Below are positions 28,789-38,611 of a stretch of 64,000 nt of DNA, piece after piece. The notes under the pieces are model-generated. The model did no database searches. It saw nothing but the letters and a program-made list of their open reading frames with translations, and was not told the origin of the DNA. The position numbers and the translations under genes are program-made. The DNA lies in assembly GCF_024730565.1 (NCBI RefSeq), contig NZ_CP077725.1:558001-622000 (forward strand). Direction: 5' to 3'. Position 1 is the stretch's first letter; each line of letters begins with the position of its first letter. Source of the DNA: Clostridium sp. CM027. GTDB taxonomy: Bacteria; Bacillota; Clostridia; Clostridiales; Clostridiaceae.

Positions 28789-30612
28789 ATGAATTTATTT
28801 ACAAGAAATGATGTTAGAAATATAGCAATAATTGCTCACGTAGATCACGGTAAGACAACACTAGTGGATTGTTTACTTAAACAAAGCCATGTTTTTAGAG
28901 AAAACGAAAAAGTGCAAGAAAGAGTAATGGACTCTAACGATTTAGAAAAAGAAAGAGGAATAACAATTCTTTCTAAAAATACTGCAATAATGCATAATGG
29001 AATTAAAATAAATATAGTTGATACTCCTGGCCACGCTGACTTCGGTGGAGAGGTTGAACGAGTACTTAAAATGGTTGATAGCGTACTTCTTGTAGTTGAT
29101 GCATATGAAGGTCCAATGCCACAAACTAAATTCGTTTTAAAAAAGGCATTAGAATTAAACCTTAAGCCAATCGTTGTTATAAACAAAATTGATAGAAAAG
29201 ATGGTCGTCCTACACATGTTCTTGATGAAGTCTTTGACCTATTTGTTGAACTTGGAGCGGATGATGAACAATTAGATTTTGCAGTGGTATATGCTTCTGC
29301 TAGAGAAGGATTTGCTAAATTAAATGTTGATGATGTAAGTGACAACATGGAACCATTATTTGATTCTATAGTAAAGAATGTAAAGGCACCAGAAGGATAT
29401 TTAGATATGCCACTTCAATTGCTTATTTCAACTATTGATTATAATGAGTATGTTGGTAAGATTGGAATAGGAAAGATCGAAAGAGGATCAATCAAAAGAA
29501 ATCAACCTATCGCACTTATAAGAAAAGATGGCACAATAAACAATGTTAAAGTTTCAGCTCTTTTTGTTTACAAAGGTCTTAAAAGAGAAGAAACTGAAGA
29601 AGCAATGCTTGGTGATATAGTAGCAGTTTCTGGTATTCCAGACATTAACATCGGAGAGACAATAGCTGATATTAATGAACCAGAAGCTCTTCCATTCGTT
29701 GAAATTGATGAGCCTACACTAACTATGAATTTCATGGTTAATAATTCTCCTTTTGCAGGAAAAGAAGGAACTTATGTTACATCAAGACACATAAGAGATA
29801 GACTTATCAAAGAGCTTGAAACCAATGTTAGTTTAAGAGTAAAAGAAATTGATGATGGTTTTGAAGTAAGTGGAAGAGGAGAACTTCATCTTTCAGTTCT
29901 AATTGAAACTATGAGACGTGAAGGATATGAATTCCAAGTGTCAAAAGCAAATGTTATATTTAAAGAAGAAAATGGCCATAAAACAGAGCCAATTGAGTAC
30001 CTTACAATTGACGTACCAGAAGAATTTATGGGCGTAGTAATGGAGAAAATGGGACCTAGAAAAGCAGAAATGGTAAATATGACTTCAGCTATAAATGGAT
30101 ACACTAGATTAGAATTTAAAATACCATCAAGAGGATTAATTGGATTTAGAAGTGAACTTATGACTGATACCAAGGGTAATGGTATAATGAATCACGTTCT
30201 AGATGGTTACGATAAATACAGAGGTGAAATACCAGATAGAAGTAGAGGTTCTTTAATTGTATTTGAAACAGGAGAATCAATTACTTACGGATTATTTAAT
30301 GCTCAGGATCGTGGTACTCTTTTCCTAGAACCAGGAGTGCCTGTATATGCAGGAATGATTGCAGGAGAATGTGCAAGAGCTGGAGATATGGAGATAAATA
30401 TTTGTAGAAAGAAACAATTAACAAATACGAGATCTTCAGGAGCAGATGAATCACCAAAACTAGTTCCAGTAAAACAAATGACACTAGAACAATGCTTAGA
30501 ATTTATAGCTGTTGATGAGTTAGTTGAAATTACTCCTCTAAATATCAGAATGAGAAAAAGAATATTAGATTCAGGAGAAAGAAAAAGAGCAACTAGCAAA
30601 AAAAGCAAATAG
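28789..30612 (+). CDS. typA: Ribosome-associated GTPase TypA/BipA
   Basis: 607-residue translational GTPase related to EF-G, needed for ribosome assembly and stress adaptation, notably at low temperature in some bacteria. Visible: G1 AHVDHGKTT, the switch/G2 region ERGITILSKN, DTPGHADFGGEVERV, and NKIDR; then beta-barrel, EF-G-like domains III and V and the BipA-specific C-terminal domain. RBS TTGGAGG. Possibly controlled by the short attenuator in its leader. Confidence 0.97.
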   Translation: MNLFTRNDVRNIAIIAHVDHGKTTLVDCLLKQSHVFRENEKVQERVMDSNDLEKERGITILSKNTAIMHNGIKINIVDTPGHADFGGEVERVLKMVDSVLLVVDAYEGPMPQTKFVLKKALELNLKPIVVINKIDRKDGRPTHVLDEVFDLFVELGADDEQLDFAVVYASAREGFAKLNVDDVSDNMEPLFDSIVKNVKAPEGYLDMPLQLLISTIDYNEYVGKIGIGKIERGSIKRNQPIALIRKDGTINNVKVSALFVYKGLKREETEEAMLGDIVAVSGIPDINIGETIADINEPEALPFVEIDEPTLTMNFMVNNSPFAGKEGTYVTSRHIRDRLIKELETNVSLRVKEIDDGFEVSGRGELHLSVLIETMRREGYEFQVSKANVIFKEENGHKTEPIEYLTIDVPEEFMGVVMEKMGPRKAEMVNMTSAINGYTRLEFKIPSRGLIGFRSELMTDTKGNGIMNHVLDGYDKYRGEIPDRSRGSLIVFETGESITYGLFNAQDRGTLFLEPGVPVYAGMIAGECARAGDMEINICRKKQLTNTRSSGADESPKLVPVKQMTLEQCLEFIAVDELVEITPLNIRMRKRILDSGERKRATSKKSK

Positions 30613-30633
30613 CATAAATTATGGGGTGGTTTA

Positions 30634-31632
30634 ATGAAAAAGATAGTGCTATTAATTATGGTTTTAATAGTTTGCGTATTAGCTGGTAATTTTCAGTATA
30701 AAAAGATAATACAGCATCCTATTAAAACTAATAAAGATATCTATGTTAATGTGAAAAATGGAGACGCTTTGTATAGTGTACTAGATGATTTAAACCAAAT
30801 TGGTGCTATAAAAAATGCAAGTATTATAAAATTTTATATCAAATCAAACAAAATAAAATCTAATGTTCATACAGGAAAGTTCTTGATACCAAAGGATGTT
30901 ACAGTTGTGGAGTTTATAAAAATTTTATCAACTGTAGGAAATGAAAAAGACATTATTAAAGTAACAATACCTGAGGGATTTGATATAAATAGTATTGCAA
31001 ATATGCTACAAGAAAAAGGCATAATAAACAAAGAAAAATTTATTGATAGCTGTAAAACTTACAAGCTGCCTACTTATATTACGGAAAAAGAAAACCGAAA
31101 ATTTAATTTGGAAGGTTTTCTTTTTCCATCTACATATGATCTTAAAGCCGGTATGAGTGGAAATGCAATAATAAAATTAATGGTGGATAAGTTTTATAGT
31201 ACTATAAATGAAATAAATAAAGAAACGCCTATAGAGATGAAGAAATTAGATGATATAATAATAATGGCATCAATTGTTGAAAGAGAAACTAGTGATAAAA
31301 ATGAAAAAGCTAAAGTGGCATCAGTTTTTTATAATAGGCTAAAAAAAGACATGAAGTTACAATCTTGTGCAACTGTTTTATATTCTTTAGGTAAACATAA
31401 GGAAAAATTATACAATAAAGATTTAGAGGTTAAGTCACCTTATAATACCTACAAGGTGACAGGACTTCCTGTAGGTCCAATATGTAACCCAGGAAAAGAA
31501 TCTATTAAAGCAGCCTTATCTCCTACTAAAACAAATTATTTATACTTTGTTTTAAGTAATGATGGAAAGCATTTTTTTACAGATGACTATAATGAATTTT
31601 TAAAGGTCAAAGATGTAACACAAGGATTTTAG
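30634..31632 (+). CDS. mltG: Endolytic transglycosylase MltG (YceG-like)
   Basis: 332-residue membrane-anchored murein transglycosylase that cuts nascent glycan strands and sets their length. One N-terminal transmembrane helix (residues 3-20), a LysM-like region, then the YceG domain with LEGFLFPSTYDL (catalytic Glu region), ASIVERETSDKNEKAKVASVFYNRL and PYNTYKVTGLPVGPICNPG. In Firmicutes it commonly precedes the trmR-U32-udk run, as here. A terminator follows. Confidence 0.95.
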   Translation: MKKIVLLIMVLIVCVLAGNFQYKKIIQHPIKTNKDIYVNVKNGDALYSVLDDLNQIGAIKNASIIKFYIKSNKIKSNVHTGKFLIPKDVTVVEFIKILSTVGNEKDIIKVTIPEGFDINSIANMLQEKGIINKEKFIDSCKTYKLPTYITEKENRKFNLEGFLFPSTYDLKAGMSGNAIIKLMVDKFYSTINEINKETPIEMKKLDDIIIMASIVERETSDKNEKAKVASVFYNRLKKDMKLQSCATVLYSLGKHKEKLYNKDLEVKSPYNTYKVTGLPVGPICNPGKESIKAALSPTKTNYLYFVLSNDGKHFFTDDYNEFLKVKDVTQGF

Positions 31633-31654
31633 TTAGTGTTAGTCACATGAGAAT

Positions 31655-31702
31655 AAATAACAAGTCAGTATAATTATATCGTTGACTTGTTATTTGTTTT
31701 TA
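31655..31702 (+). terminator. mltG terminator
   Basis: 13-bp perfect stem (31655-31667 with 31683-31695), 15-nt loop, T-rich tail. Confidence 0.85.
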
Positions 31703-31732
31703 TGTGCATTAATGAATTTTGGAGGAAATTAA

Positions 31733-32401
31733 ATGAGTGGGATAACATATGATTATATGGAACAATATTTAAGAGATCTCATTCCAAGTAATGTTGGTAT
31801 TTTAGATGAGCTAGAGAAATTTGCTCTCGAGAATAGAGTCCCTATAGTTCAAAAAGAAACTGCTAAATTTTTGGAATTAATGATAACTATAAATAGACCT
31901 AAAAAAATTTTAGAGCTGGGCACGGCTATAGGATATTCTTCTATTTTAATGAATTTAACTTCCGGTGGGTTAAGTGAAATTACGACTATTGAAAGAGATG
32001 AAAAAATGATAGAAATTGCAAATGCGAATATAATAAAATACGGAATGCAGAATAAAATTACTGTTCTAAAAGGAGATTGTTTAGAGATTTTAGAAAGTCT
32101 CCAAGATGAATATGATATGATTTTTATGGATGCAGGTAAAGGTCACTATAATCATTTTCTTCCTCACTGCTTGAGACTCTTAAAAAGAGAGGGAGTTCTT
32201 ATTGCTGATAATGTACTTTTTCGAGGAATGGTTGCATCGAAAGAACTCGCAACACGTAGAAAAATCACTATAATAAAACGTATGAAAAGCTATTTAGAAC
32301 TAGTATCTAATAATGATAACCTTGTAACTTCTGTAATACCAATGGGTGATGGTATCTCAGTTACAGTAAGAAAGTTTGCAGGGGGAAGTAAGGAGGCATG
32401 A
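31733..32401 (+). CDS. trmR: tRNA 5-hydroxyuridine methyltransferase TrmR (YrrM-like)
   Basis: 222-residue class I SAM-dependent O-methyltransferase. SAM site ILELGTAIGYSSILM, acidic loop ERDEKMIEIANANI, and MIFMDAGKGHYNHFLPHCLRLLK. In B. subtilis YrrM (TrmR) methylates 5-hydroxyuridine at position 34 of tRNA to 5-methoxyuridine, and the mltG-yrrM-U32-udk order is the same here, which supports the assignment over a catechol O-methyltransferase role. Its stop overlaps the next start by 4 nt (ATGA). Confidence 0.85.
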   Translation: MSGITYDYMEQYLRDLIPSNVGILDELEKFALENRVPIVQKETAKFLELMITINRPKKILELGTAIGYSSILMNLTSGGLSEITTIERDEKMIEIANANIIKYGMQNKITVLKGDCLEILESLQDEYDMIFMDAGKGHYNHFLPHCLRLLKREGVLIADNVLFRGMVASKELATRRKITIIKRMKSYLELVSNNDNLVTSVIPMGDGISVTVRKFAGGSKEA

Positions 32402-33630
32402 AACTAATGAAACCAGAAATATTAGCACCGGCAGGTAATTTGGAGAAATTAAAAGCAGCTATAAATTTTGGAGCAGACGCAGTTTATTTAGGCGGAAGTA
32501 AATTGAATTTAAGAGCTTTTGCGGATAATTTTAGCAATGTTCAATTAAAAGAAGGTATAGACTTTGCACATTCCAAAGGTAAAAGAGTATATGTTACATT
32601 AAATGTATTTCCTCATAATGACGATTTAGAAGGCCTAGAAGGTTATCTAAAAGAAATATATGAACTAGGTGCAGATGCTATTATTGTTTCTGACCCAGGA
32701 ATTATTATGACGGCTAGAGAAGTTGTACCAAATTTAGAAATTCATTTGAGTACCCAATCTAACAATGTAAACTACAAATCAGCTATTTTTTGGCATAAGC
32801 AAGGGGTCAAAAGAATTGTTCTTGCAAGAGAATTGTCTCTAGGTGAAATTAAAGAAATTAGAGCAAAGTTGCCGGATAGTTGTGAACTTGAAGCTTTTGT
32901 CCATGGATCTATGTGTATGGCATATTCGGGAAGATGTCTTATGTCAAATTATATGACGGGAAGAGATGCAAATCGTGGACAATGCGCCCAGCCATGTAGA
33001 TATAAATATTTCTTAACGGAAGAAAAAAGAGATGGTGAGTACTTTCCTATAATAGAAGATGATAAAGGCACTTACATAATGAATTCAAAGGACTTATGCA
33101 TGATAGAACATATACCGGAACTTGTAGAATCAGGGATAACGTCATTTAAAATAGAAGGAAGAATGAAAAGCTCATATTATGTTGCTTCTGTATGTAAATC
33201 CTATAGAGAAGCTTTGGATACATATATGAAGGATTCAGTAAATTATAAATTTCAAAAAAAATGGATGGATAACCTCTTGAAACCGAGTCACAGACAATAT
33301 TATACTGGGTTCTACTTTGGAGATCCCAATAAACAGATACATGAATCCTCTTCATATATTAGAGATTACGATATAGTTGGAATTGTACGCGAATACCATT
33401 CGGAAAATAATATTGCATTAGTGGAACAAAGGAATAAAGTATTCCAGGGTGATACTGTTGAAGTATTAAGGCCTGTAGGAGATAATGTTTTAATTGTGCT
33501 TAATGATATGAGAAATTCTAAGGGCGAAAGCATAGCTGCTGCACCAAGTGCCCAGATGTTATTCACTGTAAATGTTAAAGAAAAACTACATGAGAATGAT
33601 ATACTTATCAAATCTAAGGAGAAAGAATAA
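32398..33630 (+). CDS. Peptidase U32 family protein, likely tRNA U34 hydroxylation
   Basis: 410-residue U32 protein (YrrO/TrhP family). Family signature [26 protein letters not shown] at about 163-188 and the cysteines GQCAQPC that follow. Though called peptidases, TrhP proteins in E. coli and B. subtilis are needed for prephenate-dependent 5-hydroxyuridine at tRNA position 34; the product is the substrate of TrmR, encoded just upstream. B. subtilis has two U32 genes (yrrN, yrrO); here only one is present. Overlaps udk by 1 nt. Confidence 0.88.
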   Translation: MKLMKPEILAPAGNLEKLKAAINFGADAVYLGGSKLNLRAFADNFSNVQLKEGIDFAHSKGKRVYVTLNVFPHNDDLEGLEGYLKEIYELGADAIIVSDPGIIMTAREVVPNLEIHLSTQSNNVNYKSAIFWHKQGVKRIVLARELSLGEIKEIRAKLPDSCELEAFVHGSMCMAYSGRCLMSNYMTGRDANRGQCAQPCRYKYFLTEEKRDGEYFPIIEDDKGTYIMNSKDLCMIEHIPELVESGITSFKIEGRMKSSYYVASVCKSYREALDTYMKDSVNYKFQKKWMDNLLKPSHRQYYTGFYFGDPNKQIHESSSYIRDYDIVGIVREYHSENNIALVEQRNKVFQGDTVEVLRPVGDNVLIVLNDMRNSKGESIAAAPSAQMLFTVNVKEKLHENDILIKSKEKE

Positions 33631-34265
33631 TGTATCGCCCGGTTTTAATAGGGATAACCGGAGGAACGGGTTCAGGAAAAAGCACTATAGCGAGAGAAAT
33701 TTATAAACATTTTGATGAGACATGTATTACAATGATTGCACAAGATTCTTATTATAAGGATCAGAGTAATCTTTCTTTTGAAGAAAGAATAAAAACAAAT
33801 TATGATCATCCGGATGCTTTTGATACTTCACTATTAGTGAGACACCTAAACCTTCTTTTAGAAGGAAAGGTTATTGAAAAGCCTATATATAATTTTGAAA
33901 TGCATAATAGAATAGAAGAAACAGTTTCCGTGCAGCCAAAGGAAATTATTATATTTGAAGGAATTCTTGTACTCCAGGAAAAGGTTCTTCGTGACATGCT
34001 GGATATTAAAATATATGTAGACACAGATGCAGATGTTAGGTTTATACGAAGACTTACAAGAGATATTACCGAGAGAGGTAGAACAACAGATTCTGTTATA
34101 AATCAATATTTAAATGTTGTTAAACCAATGCACGAACAATTTATTGAACCTACCAAAAGACACGCTGACATTATTATACCTGAAGGCGGACATAATAAGG
34201 TAGCTATAGATATAATTACAGCTAATATAAGCCAAATACTGCAGAAACAGCAAAAGAAAAAATAA
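33630..34265 (+). CDS. udk: Uridine kinase
   Basis: 211-residue P-loop kinase that phosphorylates uridine and cytidine in pyrimidine salvage. Walker [13 protein letters not shown] at 8-19; [12 protein letters not shown] and [20 protein letters not shown] are characteristic of Udk. Last gene of the mltG-trmR-U32-udk run; the terminator hairpin at 34283-34327 overlaps the start region of the next gene. Confidence 0.96.
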   Translation: MYRPVLIGITGGTGSGKSTIAREIYKHFDETCITMIAQDSYYKDQSNLSFEERIKTNYDHPDAFDTSLLVRHLNLLLEGKVIEKPIYNFEMHNRIEETVSVQPKEIIIFEGILVLQEKVLRDMLDIKIYVDTDADVRFIRRLTRDITERGRTTDSVINQYLNVVKPMHEQFIEPTKRHADIIIPEGGHNKVAIDIITANISQILQKQQKKK

Positions 34266-34282
34266 CATATTTGAAGTATAAA

Positions 34283-34327
34283 ACATCTCAATCTAGGCGA
34301 GAATTAGCCTAGGTGAGGTGTTTTTTT
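34283..34327 (+). terminator. udk terminator overlapping the RBS of the PBP gene
   Basis: ACATCTCAATCTAGGC (34283-34298) pairs, with one bulge, with GCCTAGGTGAGGTGT (34307-34321), then seven T and directly ATG 34328. The right arm contains the only good RBS (GAGGTG) of the following gene, so the hairpin both ends udk transcripts and could hide the RBS. Confidence 0.75.
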
Positions 34328-36085
34328 ATGAGTAGTAGAAATAATATCTTTGGTTACTCAAATCAAAGAAGTGAAATTAAAAAAAGAACTTGGACGGTAA
34401 TGGGTGTGTTTACGGTATTATTTTGTTTTTTAATTTGGAGAATCATGAATTACATGTATTTTAAATCTGAACCCTTGAAAACTATGTTTAATTCACAATA
34501 TACAATAGATGAACAATATGGGTCGCTATATAGTTTAACTGACTGTAATGGGCGAGATCTTTTGAATTATGCTGTGAGTTACTATGCGATTATTGATCCT
34601 GTCGATTATTTGAGATTTAATGAATATACTAGCAAATATGACATGCAAGCATTAACTATTACTTTAAGAAACTATGATAAAGGCTATGATTTAGAAAAAA
34701 TAAAAGGTAATGGTAATGGAGAGAAAATAAGATATAAAATTGATGAAGTGACTTATAATAAACTTAAAGATATTAAAAAAGTAAAAGGATTTTATACCTA
34801 TGTAGCTAATGAAGTGATCAAGGATAGGAATTGGAAAATTGAAAATGTATTGATAGACCCGAAATACAATAAAGAATACGTTGATCCTGTATCTAAAAAA
34901 GTCGTTAGTGATTATGTATTCAAAGGTACTGATTCTTTGGAAATGGAAATTTACAATAAAACTAAAAATAATGATTATACAAAAATTAGATTTGCTAAAG
35001 GGGTAAATGGCGAAATAGCTGCGGGCAAAATTATTAATCCTAAAAACAATGTTAATGTAAGACTTACCTTAGATAAAGAAATCCAAGATAAAGCCTGTGC
35101 TGTTATTCATGAGGGAATCTACAAAAAGTATAGTCAAATTGGTGTTGTAGTAATGGAGAGCAATAATGGAAAGATAAGGGCGATGGTACAAAAGGATGAT
35201 AACGCTTATAATGCGAACTTAGGATATCCAAGTACTAATGGAGCTTTGCCGGGATCGATTTTTAAAGTTATTGTGGATGAAGCTGGTTTAGACACGAACA
35301 AAATAGATAACTATAAAAAATATACAGTAAGTCCTAAAATATTTCTAGAAGAGCCTTTTAAGGGAGAAACATTTACAGTTGCAGAGGCGCTAGCCAAATC
35401 TTCTAATAACATATTTGCTCAACTAGGTTGGAAAATAGGTTTTAAAAATATATATGATTATGCAGAGAAACAAGGGATGTTACATAAAGTATTAAATATT
35501 CATCAAGAGGCCAGTGGTAAGTTTGACATGGCGGATTTATTACACCCTACGGATGGTGATACAAGTCAAACAGCTATTGGTCAGAATGTTAGAATAACGC
35601 CGCTAGAAGCCATGAGTATTCCTAATACTATTATAAATAATGGAGTGTATGTTCAGCCAAGCATAATAGATGCATACGTAAATGACGATAATAAAATTCT
35701 AGGGGAAATTACCCCTAAAAATACGACCATATTAAAAAGAGAAACTGCAGAAGCTGTGAAACTTCATATGATGGATGTAGTAAACAAAGGCACAGGAACC
35801 CAGGCTTCAATTAAAGGCATGGATATAGGTGGGAAAACGGGCACTACTACATACTATGTAAATAAATTAGTAAATGGGAAAAAAGAAAGTCAGAAGTGTT
35901 CCGATGGATGGTTTGTTGGCTTTTTCAATTTAAACGGGAAAAATTATTCCATGGTTGTATATGTAAATAATATTGAGATGAGTAATGTAAAAGGTGTAGC
36001 AGATGAAGAAGGTGGAGGTACAGCGGCTCCGATATTTAAAAAAGTAGTTAACGCCATTAAAACATCTCCTGTGAGGCTGCATTAA
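34328..36085 (+). CDS. Class B penicillin-binding protein (transpeptidase)
   Basis: 585-residue membrane-bound D,D-transpeptidase. One N-terminal transmembrane helix (about 25-45), a dimerisation domain (to about 240), then the penicillin-binding domain with SIFK at 310-313 (catalytic Ser310), SSN at 358-360 and KTG at 503-505; all three motifs are intact. It lies directly before sigK and after udk, and may serve sporulation or division; it is not obviously SpoVD or PBP2b. ATG 34328 is chosen; a GTG at 34313 is in frame but inside the hairpin. C-terminus shows no PASTA repeats. Confidence 0.9.
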   Translation: MSSRNNIFGYSNQRSEIKKRTWTVMGVFTVLFCFLIWRIMNYMYFKSEPLKTMFNSQYTIDEQYGSLYSLTDCNGRDLLNYAVSYYAIIDPVDYLRFNEYTSKYDMQALTITLRNYDKGYDLEKIKGNGNGEKIRYKIDEVTYNKLKDIKKVKGFYTYVANEVIKDRNWKIENVLIDPKYNKEYVDPVSKKVVSDYVFKGTDSLEMEIYNKTKNNDYTKIRFAKGVNGEIAAGKIINPKNNVNVRLTLDKEIQDKACAVIHEGIYKKYSQIGVVVMESNNGKIRAMVQKDDNAYNANLGYPSTNGALPGSIFKVIVDEAGLDTNKIDNYKKYTVSPKIFLEEPFKGETFTVAEALAKSSNNIFAQLGWKIGFKNIYDYAEKQGMLHKVLNIHQEASGKFDMADLLHPTDGDTSQTAIGQNVRITPLEAMSIPNTIINNGVYVQPSIIDAYVNDDNKILGEITPKNTTILKRETAEAVKLHMMDVVNKGTGTQASIKGMDIGGKTGTTTYYVNKLVNGKKESQKCSDGWFVGFFNLNGKNYSMVVYVNNIEMSNVKGVADEEGGGTAAPIFKKVVNAIKTSPVRLH

Positions 36086-36154
36086 AGACTTCGGAAGGAA
36101 AGTTATTAGCTAAAGAAATTTATAAAATAATAAAATAAATTTCCATGTACAGGC

Positions 36155-36181
36155 ACTTTTAGTAAAATAAATCATATTATA
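36155..36181 (+). promoter_or_regulatory. Candidate SigK-type promoter of sigK
   Basis: AC (36155-36156), 16-nt spacer, CATATTATA (36173-36181) match the B. subtilis SigK pattern AC-N16-CATANNNTA. Would allow autoregulation; consensus is short, so moderate confidence. Confidence 0.4.
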
Positions 36182-36208
36182 TTATAAGCTCTATTAGGAG
36201 GAACATCT

Positions 36209-36937
36209 GTGTTTTTCATAAATTGTTTATTAGATATGATTGGAAATGTTACACTTTTGACGGCTTATATAACTGGAAGTAGTTCATTCCCTCAACCATT
36301 AAGTGAAGAAGAGGAGAAATCCTATTTAAAAAAGTTAAAGGACGGCGAGTTACTAGCTAAAGGTGTATTAGTTGAACGAAATCTAAGACTAGTTGCACAT
36401 ATAGTAAAAAAATATTCCTATCCAGGAAAGGATGTAGATGACCTGATTTCTATTGGAACTGTAGGTCTTATTAAAGCCATTGATTCCTTTGATATAAGTA
36501 AGGGAACAAGGCTTGCCACCTATGCTGCAAGGTGCATAGAAAACGAGATACTTATGCTTATTCGCAATAATAAGAAAACAAAAGGGGAGGTTTACCTGCA
36601 AGACCCTATTGGTATTGATAAAGAGGGTAATGAGATATCACTTATGGATGTGTTAAGCAGCGATGAAGATTCTATTATTGATATAGTAGAAAGTAAAATA
36701 CAAATTAAAAAGCTTTATAATAAGATAAACGTAGCTTTAATGGATAGAGAAAAAACAATAATTCAAATGCGATATGGATTACTTGATGGTAACCCTAGAA
36801 CTCAAAGAGAAATTGCATTGATCTTAGGGATTTCAAGGTCCTATGTTTCTAGAATTGAAAAGAGGGCATTAAAGAAGCTTAATAAGGAATTAAATAGTAC
36901 TAGTAAAAATAGGTTGAATAGTTCTAATAAATTGTAA
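36209..36937 (+). CDS. sigK: Sporulation sigma factor SigK (uninterrupted)
   Basis: 242-residue sigma-70 family factor active in the mother cell late in sporulation. SFPQPLSEEEE, DLISIGTVGLIKAI (region 2) and the C-terminal helix-turn-helix REIALILGISRSYVSRIEKRAL (region 4). In B. subtilis and C. difficile the gene is split by a skin prophage; here it is one frame. The N-terminus (MFFINCLLDMIGNVTLLTAY) is hydrophobic like the B. subtilis pro-sequence, so processing by a SpoIVFB-like protease is plausible. GTG start, RBS TAGGAGG. Confidence 0.92.
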   Translation: MFFINCLLDMIGNVTLLTAYITGSSSFPQPLSEEEEKSYLKKLKDGELLAKGVLVERNLRLVAHIVKKYSYPGKDVDDLISIGTVGLIKAIDSFDISKGTRLATYAARCIENEILMLIRNNKKTKGEVYLQDPIGIDKEGNEISLMDVLSSDEDSIIDIVESKIQIKKLYNKINVALMDREKTIIQMRYGLLDGNPRTQREIALILGISRSYVSRIEKRALKKLNKELNSTSKNRLNSSNKL

Positions 36938-37181
36938 CAACTATGGTATAATTATAAAATGTACACCGTTAGTCAAATAAAGCATCTTAACGATTTTCAT
37001 TAAAGATACAAAATATTTCGGGAAAGAATGTATTTAAATTATTTATCTGAGAAAATAAAATTTCTGCAGTTAGGTGATGAAAATGGAGCAAAAATTTTAA
37101 GTGACAAGAAGATTCTAAAATTTAGAACTCAATTTGGCATATATATTTGGAAGCTTCATTAAAAGAACAGGAGGACCAATA

Positions 37182-38237
37182 ATGATACCTCTTAGTGAAT
37201 TACTAAAAAAGACAACAGAACAAAATGCATCAGATTTGCACCTTACAGTGGACTCAGTGCCAATCATTAGAGTCGATGGTAATTTAATACAAACAGGAAA
37301 AGATAAATTAACTCCAGCAGACACTGAAAAATACTCAAGAGAAATTTTAGAAAATTCTTATGAAAAATATTGTCAAAATGGAGAAATCGATACGTCTTAC
37401 TTTATTTACGGACTTGGAAGATTTAGGGTTAATGTTTATAAACATAGGGGAAGCGATACTATAGCTATTAGAGTAGTTGCATTAAAAATACCTACTATTA
37501 AACAGCTTGAGCTTCCAGAGGTTGTTAGGGTTCTTACCACAAAACAAAGAGGGCTAGTTTTAGTGACAGGGCCTACAGGTAGTGGTAAAAGTACAACTCT
37601 CGCTGCTATGGTTAATGAAATTAATTCTACTAGAGCATGTAATATTATAACACTCGAGGACCCTATTGAATATTTACACAAACATAACAAATCCATTATT
37701 AATCAAAGAGAAATCGGAAAAGACAGTAAAAATTATAAAAATGCATTAAGGGCTATTCTTAGAGAGGATCCAGATGTTATATTAGTAGGTGAAATGCGAG
37801 ATCTTGAAACGATTTCTATTGCTATTACTGCAGCTGAAACTGGACATTTGGTTTTCTCTACTTTACATACTATAGGTGCAGCAAAAACAGTAGATAGAAT
37901 AGTTGATGTATTTCCTCCATATCAGCAGCAACAAATTAAAGTTCAATTATCAGCGGTAATGCAGGGAATAGTTTCTCAACAATTAATACCTAAGATAAGT
38001 GGAAGAGGGAGAGTAGCAGCGCTTGAGGTAATGATATCAACTCCAGCAATTCAAAATCTTATCCGCGAAGGCAAGACACATCAATTACAATCTTGTGTTC
38101 AAACTGGCGGGAAATATGGTATGAAAACTATGGATATGTCAATTGCAGAGTTATATAAAAAAGGTGTTATATCTAAAGAGGAAGCAATTAATTACTCAGT
38201 TGACAATGAAATGATTGTAAGAATGCTATCGCTTTAG
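37182..38237 (+). CDS. pilT: Type IV pilus retraction ATPase PilT
   Basis: 351-residue hexameric ATPase that retracts type IV pili. N-terminal PAS-like domain with ASDLHL, Walker A GPTGSGKST at 130-138, Asp box and Walker B AILREDPDVILVGEMRD, His box GHLVFSTLHT, and the PilT-specific AIRNLI-like VMISTPAIQNLIREGKTHQL. ATG 37182 is chosen because AGGAGG is 8-13 nt upstream; the frame is open to 37134 (TTG). The other pilus genes are not in the window. Clostridia often keep pilT next to sigK and ftsA/Z. Confidence 0.93.
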   Translation: MIPLSELLKKTTEQNASDLHLTVDSVPIIRVDGNLIQTGKDKLTPADTEKYSREILENSYEKYCQNGEIDTSYFIYGLGRFRVNVYKHRGSDTIAIRVVALKIPTIKQLELPEVVRVLTTKQRGLVLVTGPTGSGKSTTLAAMVNEINSTRACNIITLEDPIEYLHKHNKSIINQREIGKDSKNYKNALRAILREDPDVILVGEMRDLETISIAITAAETGHLVFSTLHTIGAAKTVDRIVDVFPPYQQQQIKVQLSAVMQGIVSQQLIPKISGRGRVAALEVMISTPAIQNLIREGKTHQLQSCVQTGGKYGMKTMDMSIAELYKKGVISKEEAINYSVDNEMIVRMLSL

Positions 38238-38253
38238 TAAATAATTAAAAAAC

Positions 38254-38296
38254 AAGCTAAAAGCATAGATAAATTATAGCTTTCAGCTTTATTTTT
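38254..38296 (+). terminator. pilT terminator
   Basis: AAGCTAAAAGC (38254-38264) pairs with GCTTTCAGCTT (38279-38289) with one mismatch; T-rich tail. Confidence 0.75.
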
Positions 38297-38611
38297 AATT
38301 TAATGTAAAATTAACCAATTTATATACTATTTGGTTGATTTACTTAACCATATGATATTGCTTTTTCTATATTTTGCTATTATAATTAGTCTAGAAGGAC
38401 AAGTTAGCTTTTTAACATCATAATATAATGTATTTACTAATTTGAAATTAAGGTTATATATATCTGCAAATATACAATAAAATGAAATTAATTTTGATTA
38501 TATTTAAATTTATAATAAATATTTAAAAAAATCATTTAAATTAAGAGGAAAATTTATCTTTTTGTTGAATATATACACTTAAGGTTTCTCTTATGAGGGG
38601 GGATAAACTTA
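38297..38611 (+). other. Intergenic region before ftsA with predicted promoter
   Basis: 315 bp, very AT-rich, no gene seen. TTGCTT (38358-38363), 17-bp spacer and TATAAT (38381-38386) give a plausible vegetative promoter and a leader of about 220 nt before ftsA. No known riboswitch or strong hairpin recognised in the leader. Confidence 0.55.

Noticed and set aside
37081-37105. Tiny ORF (MEQKF) with an RBS between sigK and pilT
   Set aside because: Five codons with no family or context; cannot be told from chance.
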